From: Parcubacteria group bacterium Gr01-1014_72
GTDB taxonomy: Bacteria > Patescibacteriota > Minisyncoccia > Phycocordibacterales > VMFH01
Reading direction: 5' to 3'
DNA: 5,074 nucleotides
NCBI GenBank assembly: GCA_007375925.1
Contig: VMFH01000045.1
Coordinates: 1-5,074 of the forward strand
Below, piece by piece: positions 1-4,702 of the stretch; within the stretch, counting starts at the first letter, position 1, and each line of letters opens with the position of its first letter. A program made the position numbers and the translations under genes. The notes under the pieces are model-generated. The model worked only from the letters and a program-made list of their open reading frames with translations. It was not told the DNA's origin and did no database searches.

Positions 1-1
1 G

Positions 2-2572
2 GTGCTCGCGAAAGGGTTTGCGCTCAAAGAGGGTGAGACGCGGGCATTTGTGCTGGACCTCTCTCCGGAAAAACATGACGCCAAGATGGAGGAACTCCTC
101 GGACTCATCCAGTCCAAAGGCATTCGGAACACCCTCGCTATTGTGGAAGGACTCCGCGACCCGCACCTCCTGGACGACTTCCACCGCTTCCTCGTACAGT
201 ATGTGAAGGGGGGGTACCCCGTGGCGGGACTCAAAGAGAAAACACCGCTCGCGCGGACGTTTCGGATGACTCTTTTTGAAGTCTCACTTCCGTCCGCGGC
301 GGGAGAGGAGGAGAAGCAGAGGGCGCTCAAGGAGCTCATTTCGGGGATGGAGCAGTTCTACGCGGGAATGCTCTCCATCGCGGCGTTTTCCGAAGGCGCC
401 GAGAACGCGCACTTTTCAATTGAGATTGCGAACGCGAACGGGAGCGACGAGTTCATTTTTTATGTTGCGGTTCCCGACAGCAAGAAGCCGCTCTTTGAAA
501 AACAGCTCCTCGCCGTCTTTCCGGACGCGAAGTTTGCGGAGGTGAAGAACGACTATAACATTTTCAGCGAAACGGGAGCGGCCGCCGCCTCTGTCGCCGC
601 GGCGGCGAAGAACTCCATTTTTCCGCTCAAGACATACGACATGTTTGATGTGGATCCCCTGAATGTCATCCTCAACAGTTTTTCAAAAATTGACCGTGTT
701 GGGGAGGGGGCGGCGCTCCAGATACTCGTGCGTCCGCAGGGCGAGTACTATGTGAAGCGCTACAAAGAATCAATTCGGCGGATTGAGAAGGGCATTGACG
801 TGAAGGTGGCGATTGATCTGCCCGAGTCGTTTGCGGGAGAGCTCTGGCACATTGCGAAGGATATTCTCGTGGGGAGTAGCGTGCCGAAAAAGAAAGAGGG
901 GGAGGAGCCGCCAAAGATTGACGAGGAGCTCGTGAAGGAGATCCGCCGCAAGGTGGCGCGGCCGATTGTTTCCGCGAACATCCGCATTGTCGCGTCGGCG
1001 GGCGACAGGGCGAGGGCGGAGGCGATTCTCTCTGACATTGAGTCGGCGTTCAACCAGTTTGAGACGACGGAGGGGGCGCGGTTGTCGTTTCTTCGTCAGC
1101 GGGGTCGGAAGCTCTCGGAGCTCCTGGAATCATTTTCGCTTCGCACCTTTGGTATCGGCGATACGCTCCCCCTCAACATCTCGGAAGTAACTACGCTCCT
1201 CCACTTTCCCGGGAGCCGCGTGACGTCGGCACCGGCCTTAAAGCGTACAACATCTCGGAGCGCTCCGGCGCCCGTCGGACTTCCGACGCACGGCGTGCTT
1301 CTTGGTATGAATACCTACCGCGGACTCGGAACGCGCGCATTTCTCACGGAGGAAGACCGGCTCCGCCACCTCTACCTCGTGGGCCAGACCGGCACCGGCA
1401 AATCCACGCTCTTAAAGAATATGCTTGCGCAAGATATCCGTGCGGGTGAGGGCGTCTGTTTCATTGACCCGCACGGCGTGGATATTGAAGAGGTACTCTC
1501 GTACGTTCCGCTTGAGCGCCTTGAGGACGTTATTTACTTTGACCCGTCTTACACGGCGCGTCCGATGGCGCTTAATATGCTTGAGTACGACAGCCGCTTT
1601 CCCGAGCAGAAAACATTCGTCGTCAACGAAATGCTTTCCATTTTTAATAAGCTCTTTGATATGAAGACCGCCGGCGGCCCCATGTTTGAGCAATACTTCA
1701 GGAATTCCGTCATGCTCACGATTGAGGACCCCGCAAGCGGCGCGACGCTCCTTGATGTGTCGCGGGTCCTTTCAAACAAGACGTTTCGCGATCTGAAACT
1801 TGCGCGGTGCAAAAACCCCATTGTCGTTCAATTTTGGCGCGAGGTTGCGGAGAAAGCGGGCGGGGAGGCGGCGCTCCAGAACATTGTGCCCTACATCACC
1901 TCAAAATTTGATACGTTTCTGACGAACGACATCATGCGCCCCGTCATCGCGCAGGAGCGCTCCAGCTTCAATTTTCGGGAGGCTTTAGATGCGCGCAAAA
2001 TCCTTCTTGTGAATCTCGCGAAGGGGCGCCTCGGGGACTTGAGCGCCCACCTCCTCGGGCTTATCCTCGTCGGGAAGATTCTCATGGCGGCGCTCTCGCG
2101 GGTTGATTCGTTTGGGAAAGAAGTCCCGCCGTTCTACCTCTACCTTGACGAGTTCCAGAACATTACGACGGATTCCATCGCGACGATTCTCTCGGAGGCG
2201 CGCAAGTACAAGCTCTCACTCACCGTCGCGCACCAGTTTATTAAGCAGCTGGATGAGAAGATTAAAGACGCGGTGTTCGGGAACGTCGGCTCCATCGCGG
2301 CATTTCGCGTCGGGGCGGAGGATGCGGAGCACCTTGCGAAACAGTTCGCACCCGTTTTCAGCGCCGATGACCTCATCAACCTTCCGAACCGCCACGCGTA
2401 CGTCAAGCTCCTCGCGAACGGGAGGCCGGCGAAACCGTTTGACATTGAGACGCTTCCCCCTCCCGCGGGAAGCGGCGTGGAGCTTGAACGTGTGAAGGAG
2501 CTCTCGTACCTAAAGTACGGCCGAGCGCGGGAGGAGGTGGAGGCGGAGATTATGAAGAAGTATGAAAAGTAG
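2..2572 (+). CDS. Type IV secretion-type DNA-binding ATPase (TraD/TraG/HerA-like), 5' partial
   Basis: This is a large P-loop ATPase of the VirD4/TraG/HerA group, which couples ATP hydrolysis to moving DNA (or protein-DNA complexes) through an envelope channel. Seen in the sequence: a Walker A motif GQTGTGKSTL at about residues 461-470 (Lys467), a FIDPHG segment at 487-492, a Walker B FYLYLDEFQN at 711-720 (Asp716, Glu717), a polar TVAHQF motif at 741-746, and a GSIAAFRVG segment near 763-771 that could carry an arginine finger (Arg769). Residues 1 to about 375 form a family-specific N-terminal region without a recognised motif. Residues 377-430 look like a Pro/Ser/Ala-rich linker into the ATPase core. 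The frame is open to the window edge and the GTG at 2-4 has no visible upstream region, so the true start probably lies upstream. No membrane helix is visible in the part seen; in related proteins of this type one would be expected near the N-terminus. The pore partners are not in the window. The family call is firm; a role in conjugation, DNA uptake or secretion is inference. Confidence 0.88.
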   Translation: MLAKGFALKEGETRAFVLDLSPEKHDAKMEELLGLIQSKGIRNTLAIVEGLRDPHLLDDFHRFLVQYVKGGYPVAGLKEKTPLARTFRMTLFEVSLPSAAGEEEKQRALKELISGMEQFYAGMLSIAAFSEGAENAHFSIEIANANGSDEFIFYVAVPDSKKPLFEKQLLAVFPDAKFAEVKNDYNIFSETGAAAASVAAAAKNSIFPLKTYDMFDVDPLNVILNSFSKIDRVGEGAALQILVRPQGEYYVKRYKESIRRIEKGIDVKVAIDLPESFAGELWHIAKDILVGSSVPKKKEGEEPPKIDEELVKEIRRKVARPIVSANIRIVASAGDRARAEAILSDIESAFNQFETTEGARLSFLRQRGRKLSELLESFSLRTFGIGDTLPLNISEVTTLLHFPGSRVTSAPALKRTTSRSAPAPVGLPTHGVLLGMNTYRGLGTRAFLTEEDRLRHLYLVGQTGTGKSTLLKNMLAQDIRAGEGVCFIDPHGVDIEEVLSYVPLERLEDVIYFDPSYTARPMALNMLEYDSRFPEQKTFVVNEMLSIFNKLFDMKTAGGPMFEQYFRNSVMLTIEDPASGATLLDVSRVLSNKTFRDLKLARCKNPIVVQFWREVAEKAGGEAALQNIVPYITSKFDTFLTNDIMRPVIAQERSSFNFREALDARKILLVNLAKGRLGDLSAHLLGLILVGKILMAALSRVDSFGKEVPPFYLYLDEFQNITTDSIATILSEARKYKLSLTVAHQFIKQLDEKIKDAVFGNVGSIAAFRVGAEDAEHLAKQFAPVFSADDLINLPNRHAYVKLLANGRPAKPFDIETLPPPAGSGVELERVKELSYLKYGRAREEVEAEIMKKYEK

Positions 2573-2597
2573 TCTATAGTCTGTAGTAAGTAGGTGG
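2570..2597. repeat. Degenerate 7-bp tandem repeat starting at the ATPase stop codon
   Basis: Four consecutive 7-mers each begin with TAG: TAGTCTA, TAGTCTG, TAGTAAG and TAGGTGG. The first contains the stop codon of the ATPase gene. Because 7 is not a multiple of 3, the successive TAGs fall in all three frames, so translation is closed in every frame. The first two units differ at one base only; the last is loose. It may be simple slippage. Confidence 0.5.
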
Positions 2598-2639
2598 GAA
2601 GAGGGAGAAAAAGTCCGAAAAGTTGCGAGAGCCATTTGA

Positions 2640-2667
2640 TTGACAGCCACCTCAAGTTTGCTAAGAT
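2640..2667 (+). promoter_or_regulatory. Sigma70-type promoter for the 108-aa gene (and ndk), apparently leaderless
   Basis: A perfect -35 TTGACA (2640-2645) is followed after 16 bp by TAAGAT (2662-2667, 4 of 6 matches to TATAAT). A TG one base upstream (2659-2660) makes an extended -10. Counting 7 bases past the -10 puts +1 at 2674, which is the A of the ATG. The transcript would therefore be leaderless, in agreement with the lack of any Shine-Dalgarno sequence. Confidence 0.7.
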
Positions 2668-2673
2668 TTTGTT

Positions 2674-3000
2674 ATGAAAATGGAACAGCCGGAGATTAAA
2701 GAAGCATCTCGCAGCGAGGGTGGGCATGAAGCATATGCGCTCGTGCAGATAGGAGATTTTTTTGAGATACGATCCGAGGGAGGTAAGGGCAAAGAAATTT
2801 TTGAGAAGTATAAGGCAGTATTTGCGAGCGGACTTGTACACAACGAAGATACATATCGATGGACAGAACGCGAAAGAAGCAAGGCAGAAAAATTTCTTGA
2901 TTTTTTGAATGGCCAAGACGTCCAGAGAAATATCGCGCGCGCGTACGAACTTCATGAGGAACTTACCCTCCTCAAGCGAGAGTTGAACCAATCTGTCTGA
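2674..3000 (+). CDS. Hypothetical protein, 108 aa, charged and helical
   Basis: I do not recognise this protein. It is soluble-looking, without signal peptide, membrane segment or cysteine. It begins MKMEQ and has a charged N-terminus, then a short conserved-looking stretch YALVQIGDFFEI at residues 21-32. The second half (about 62-105) is rich in Glu, Lys, Arg and Leu and is probably helical, perhaps coiled coil. The GDFFE stretch recalls the GDFYE motif in the N-terminal mismatch-recognition domain of MutS, but the protein is far shorter than MutS and nothing else supports homology. The start is set by a strong promoter whose predicted +1 is this ATG; an in-frame ATG two codons later is an alternative. 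Its codons look more A/T-rich than those of the neighbouring genes. The stop lies 11 bases before ndk, so the two genes probably form an operon. Confidence 0.75.
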   Translation: MKMEQPEIKEASRSEGGHEAYALVQIGDFFEIRSEGGKGKEIFEKYKAVFASGLVHNEDTYRWTERERSKAEKFLDFLNGQDVQRNIARAYELHEELTLLKRELNQSV

Positions 3001-3011
3001 ATTGATATAGT
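2983..3011 (+). promoter_or_regulatory. Candidate internal promoter abutting the ndk start
   Basis: TTGAAC (2983-2988, 4 of 6 matches to TTGACA) lies inside the end of the upstream gene. After exactly 17 bp comes TATAGT (3006-3011, 5 of 6 matches), with TG at 3003-3004 making an extended -10. The -10 ends at the base before the ndk ATGATG. The normal +1 (about 3018) would then fall after both ATGs, which is inconsistent with use for full-length ndk unless initiation occurs unusually close. It may be fortuitous, or start-site selection may be unusual. Confidence 0.4.
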
Positions 3012-3626
3012 ATGATGAAAACATCACACCCAAAAACCGAGCAGACGCTCGTTATTATTAAGCCCGACGGGATACAGCGGACCCTGGTCGGCGAGATTAT
3101 CGGTCGGTATGAACGGCTTGGGCTGAAGCTCGTTGGTCTCAAGATGCTCCTCCCCTCGGCGGTGCAGATTGAGGAGCACTACCTCCTTGACCCCAACTGG
3201 AAGCGGCTTGTCGGAGAGAAGGCGATAGAGAGTTATCTCAAAAAGGGAGAGAAACCGCCTTCGGCTGACCCCATTGTTGTTGGTGGGCAGGTGATTATGC
3301 GTCTCAAGAAGTATTTCACAAGCGGGCCGGTTGTTGCGAGTGTGTGGCAGGGGGCGCACGCGGTCGAGATTGTTCGGAAAATTACGGGCGGTACCGAGCC
3401 GCGCTCGTCTGATGTCGGCACCATTAGGGGCGATTTTGTTCTTGACTCTTATTCAATGGCCGATACTGACGACCGGGCGATTCGGAATCTCATCCATGCC
3501 TCCGGGTCGGTCGCGGAAGCGGAAGCGGAAATCAAACACTGGTTTTCAAAAGATGAGCTCGTGAAGTACCGTCTTGTGCAGGAGCAGATTTTGTATGATG
3601 TGAACTTGGACGGATTACTTGAGTGA
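3012..3626 (+). CDS. ndk: Nucleoside diphosphate kinase, long form with two insertions
   Basis: NDK transfers the gamma-phosphate from ATP to other nucleoside diphosphates through a phosphohistidine, and so balances NTP and dNTP pools in the cytoplasm. Seen: the N-terminal TLVIIKPDGIQR (Lys17), EHY at 55-57, SGPVVASVWQG at 104-114, VRKITGGTEP with Arg122 and Thr128, GTIRGDF with Arg139, and NLIHASGS with Asn159, catalytic His162 and Ser164; the end WFSKDELVKY is also typical. Against the usual numbering (K12, Y52, R88, T94, R105, N115, H118) every active-site residue is present. There are about 29 extra residues between Tyr57 and Arg122 and about 10 extra between Arg139 and Asn159. The length is 204 residues, where roughly 140-155 is usual. 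There is no further in-frame start before the conserved strand, so ATG 3012 or 3015 must be used. No Shine-Dalgarno is visible. It is probably co-transcribed with the gene 11 bases upstream. Confidence 0.95.
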   Translation: MMKTSHPKTEQTLVIIKPDGIQRTLVGEIIGRYERLGLKLVGLKMLLPSAVQIEEHYLLDPNWKRLVGEKAIESYLKKGEKPPSADPIVVGGQVIMRLKKYFTSGPVVASVWQGAHAVEIVRKITGGTEPRSSDVGTIRGDFVLDSYSMADTDDRAIRNLIHASGSVAEAEAEIKHWFSKDELVKYRLVQEQILYDVNLDGLLE

Positions 3627-3687
3627 GGAGGGTGAAAAATTGTCAAGCGTTCGCGGTAAAAAGTTTTCCACACCACCTGCCGACTCC

Positions 3688-3705
3688 GCGCCGGAGGCGC
3701 TTTTT
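3688..3705 (+). terminator. Intrinsic terminator after ndk
   Basis: A GC-only 5-bp stem GCGCC/GGCGC with a GGA loop (3688-3700) is followed at once by TTTTT and then GTTTT. It lies 62 bases after the ndk stop and ends the operon on the plus strand. An alternative CTCCG/CGGAG pairing overlaps it. Confidence 0.8.
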
Positions 3706-3812
3706 GTTTTGTGTCGGGCGTATTTTTGCTTGCGCTCTCAACTCTCACGCTTGTTTTTTCAACACACTGTGCACAGGATATTCACCGTTCTTACAAAGAT
3801 TCTGTTGGAGAG

Positions 3813-3821
3813 GTGTACACT
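3813..3821 (+). promoter_or_regulatory. Weak candidate -10 with overlapping palindrome, upstream of first RNA
   Basis: TACACT (3816-3821, 4 of 6 matches to TATAAT) would give +1 near 3828, four bases before the outermost paired base of the first RNA candidate. No good -35 is visible at 16-18 bp. The palindrome GTGTACAC (3813-3820) overlaps the hexamer and could be an operator or chance. Confidence 0.3.
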
Positions 3822-3827
3822 GATTGC

Positions 3828-3989
3828 AGTAGTTACCGATGTCGCCTAGCCTACAACTCATTTTTGGGACACAATGTTGACGGTTGCCCTCGGGCGCCGC
3901 ACCTCGTCCCGCTATTTTAGAGAAATGCTAGGACCACGTCGGCGACTATGATAACAACGCGTCCCGCCTTTGGCGGGACGCGTCTGTTT
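3828..3989 (+). ncRNA. Candidate structured RNA 1 (rod-like, unidentified)
   Basis: The sequence folds by eye into a long rod. Closing helix: GTTA (3832-3835) with TAAC (3952-3955), then, after a few mismatches, GTCGCC (3841-3846) with GGCGAC (3941-3946). TAGC (3847-3850) pairs with GCTA (3927-3930) across an asymmetric 3' bulge. A large U-rich bubble follows (3851-3865 opposite 3911-3926). Above it GGGAC (3866-3870) pairs with GTCCC (3906-3910), and an apical hairpin pairs CGGT (3881-3884) with GCCG (3896-3899) and GCC with GGC around a CTCG loop. A 12-bp terminator-like hairpin starts two bases after the helix. Ends are estimates: 5' from a weak -10, 3' from the run after the hairpin. No tRNA, tmRNA, SRP or RNase P consensus is recognised. 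The closed-stem, bubble and apical-stem layout recalls 6S RNA, as inference only. It could instead be an untranscribed chance fold. Confidence 0.4.
3957..3983 (+). terminator. Perfect 12-bp hairpin, probable terminator of RNA 1
   Basis: ACGCGTCCCGCC (3957-3968) pairs perfectly with GGCGGGACGCGT (3972-3983) around a TTT loop. The 3' tail is only CTGTTTG, a poor U-tract, so termination may be partial. The minus-strand tail is no better. The core GTCCCGC/GCGGGAC recurs in the hairpin at 4220-4238. Confidence 0.6.
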
Positions 3990-4048
3990 GCGGCGCGCAC
4001 TCTTTCGTGTTCAGGTGAGGCATTTTGTTACCTTTCTTTGCACGCGGT

Positions 4049-4057
4049 TGTTATAAT
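4049..4057 (+). promoter_or_regulatory. Perfect extended -10 promoter of RNA 2
   Basis: TGtTATAAT (4049-4057) matches the extended -10 consensus at every defined position. No strong -35 is present (TTACCT at 4028-4033 is the best at 18 bp), which is tolerable for extended -10 promoters. The predicted +1 is 4064, exactly the first paired base of the closing helix of the RNA downstream. Confidence 0.65.
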
Positions 4058-4063
4058 GAATGA

Positions 4064-4246
4064 AGGTTCCTTCGAGTGCTATCGAGCCCAAACTATTTTT
4101 TTAGGGAGCCTCACATCGCCCCTTCCGATGAGCGCCCTCGGGCATTCTGACAGGAGTGCGGCTGCGGGCACCCACATAAGTTTTATGCTCCGGTAGCATC
4201 AGAGGAACCTCACAGAAATGTCCCGCCACGCGCGGGACGTTTTTGT
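4064..4246 (+). ncRNA. Candidate structured RNA 2 (unidentified, about 183 nt)
   Basis: A long-range closing helix pairs AGGTTCCT (4064-4071) with AGGAACCT (4203-4210), perfect over 8 bp, plus a T-G pair. After a small internal loop, TGCTATCG (4077-4084) pairs with CGGTAGCA (4191-4198) with one wobble. Inside lies a U-rich bubble (4085-4103 opposite 4174-4190). Beyond it GGG (4104-4106) pairs with CCC (4171-4173) and AGCCTCAC (4107-4114) with GTGCGGCT (4156-4163), with one mismatch. The apical part holds ATCG/CGAT (4115-4118 with 4126-4129) and GCC/GGC around a CTCG loop (4134-4143). A local hairpin ATGCT/AGCAT (4185-4199) competes with the second helix. Promoter, fold and intrinsic terminator line up in one orientation, which favours a discrete small RNA. 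It could alternatively be a regulatory leader reading into the membrane-protein gene. The family is unknown. Confidence 0.55.
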
Positions 4247-4250
4247 GAGG
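4208..4250 (+). terminator. Intrinsic terminator with unusually long extended stem
   Basis: The core stem GTCCCGC (4220-4226) and GCGGGAC (4232-4238), loop CACGC, is followed by GTTTTTG, a good plus-strand terminator. The flanks also pair: AAA with TTT and CCTCACA (4208-4214) with TGTGAGG (4244-4250), with G-T wobbles, giving a stem of about 19 bp in total. The base of this stem shares three nucleotides (4208-4210) with the closing helix of RNA 2, so the two cannot both form completely. Confidence 0.75.
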
Positions 4251-4272
4251 GGAAAACTTGGTTGTTTCCTTA

Positions 4273-4281
4273 TGCTATAAT
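4273..4281 (+). promoter_or_regulatory. Perfect extended -10 promoter of the membrane-protein gene
   Basis: TGcTATAAT (4273-4281) matches the extended -10 consensus completely and lies just after the terminator at 4208-4250. The predicted +1 is about 4288, which leaves roughly 10 bases of leader before the GTG at 4298. No clear -35 is seen. Confidence 0.65.
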
Positions 4282-4297
4282 AGCGAAAACCAGATTT

Positions 4298-4702
4298 GTG
4301 CTGTCGATAAAAACATACCTCTACCTGGTGCTCCTCCTCCTTTCCACGAGTATTTTTTTTGTGCACACGACGGCGCTACGCCTCTTTTGGTACTGGAGCT
4401 TCCCGTGGTTGGACGTTCTCGTGCATGCGGCGGGGGGCTTTCTTGTAGCCGTTGGCGGCTTTCTCGCGTATTTGGTGATGGACGGGAACTTGCTCCCGAA
4501 GCGCCGTTTTCTCGTACTCGGCATCCTCTCGCCGCTTTTTGTCGGAGCGCTCTGGGAACTCTTTGAGTACTATTTCGGCATCAGTGTTGCCGAGGAGCAC
4601 CTCGTGTTTGATACGGCGGTTGATCTCACCATGGATGTTGTCGGAGGGTGCGCCGGCGTGTGGTTCGGCACATTTCTTGAAAACCGCGTGAGAATACACT
4701 AG
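4298..4702 (+). CDS. Small four-helix membrane protein (VanZ/DUF2238-like), 134 aa
   Basis: This is an integral membrane protein of unknown function. From the GTG start, four hydrophobic segments lie at about residues 7-25, 37-60, 71-90 and 108-127. Polar motifs are placed in or beside the helices: D39xxxH43xxGG, W86ExxE90 and D105xxxD109xxxD113xxGG. This pattern of HxxGG, WExxE and spaced aspartates is what I recall from small YjdF/DUF2238- and VanZ-like membrane proteins; assignment to one exact family is inference. The acidic residues and the histidine could bind a metal or line a site in the membrane. I chose GTG 4298 because the frame's more upstream TTG (4262) would place the promoter -10 inside the gene. 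No Shine-Dalgarno precedes it. The gene has its own promoter and runs convergently into rplT, sharing the CTAG at 4699-4702 for both stop codons. Confidence 0.8.
   Translation: MLSIKTYLYLVLLLLSTSIFFVHTTALRLFWYWSFPWLDVLVHAAGGFLVAVGGFLAYLVMDGNLLPKRRFLVLGILSPLFVGALWELFEYYFGISVAEEHLVFDTAVDLTMDVVGGCAGVWFGTFLENRVRIH

Larger units (their letters stand above)
3627..4297. other. Gene-free region with terminators and two candidate RNA genes
   Basis: No convincing protein gene is seen between ndk and the membrane-protein gene. The frames open here are short, overlap one another and cut across stable hairpins. Contents in order: ndk operon terminator (3688-3705); an unassigned T/C-rich stretch with palindromes CTGTGCACAG (3767-3776) and GTGTACAC (3813-3820); a first structured RNA candidate with a terminator-like hairpin (to 3989); a spacer with a perfect extended -10 (4049-4057); a second structured RNA candidate with a terminator (to 4250); and the promoter of the next gene (4273-4281). 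Confidence 0.7.

Noticed and set aside
2140..3033. 297-aa open frame on the minus strand
   Set aside because: It lies opposite the end of the ATPase gene, the promoter and the 108-aa gene. Its product is low-complexity and Ser/Arg-rich in the ATPase part, without a recognisable family.
3664..3672. TTTTCCACA, one mismatch from a DnaA box, considered as an origin element
   Set aside because: It is a single site. No cluster of boxes, AT-rich unwinding element or dnaA/dnaN gene is in the window.
3711..3920. 69-aa plus-strand frame with a signal-peptide-like start and four cysteines
   Set aside because: Its GTG start sits in the tail of the ndk terminator with no room for a promoter or ribosome site. 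The hydrophobic run comes from T/C-rich DNA, and the frame cuts through RNA candidate 1.
3948..4196. 82-aa plus-strand frame
   Set aside because: It spans a 12-bp terminator hairpin, the extended -10 promoter and most of RNA candidate 2, and its composition looks random.
4064..4246. tRNA, tmRNA, SRP RNA or RNase P RNA
   Set aside because: There is no T-arm consensus or CCA end, no SRP GGAA-loop helix, no tmRNA tag frame and no RNase P conserved core on either strand.
4262..4297. Upstream TTG start extending the membrane protein by 12 residues
   Set aside because: The perfect extended -10 (4273-4281) lies within the extension, so transcripts from it would not include this start.
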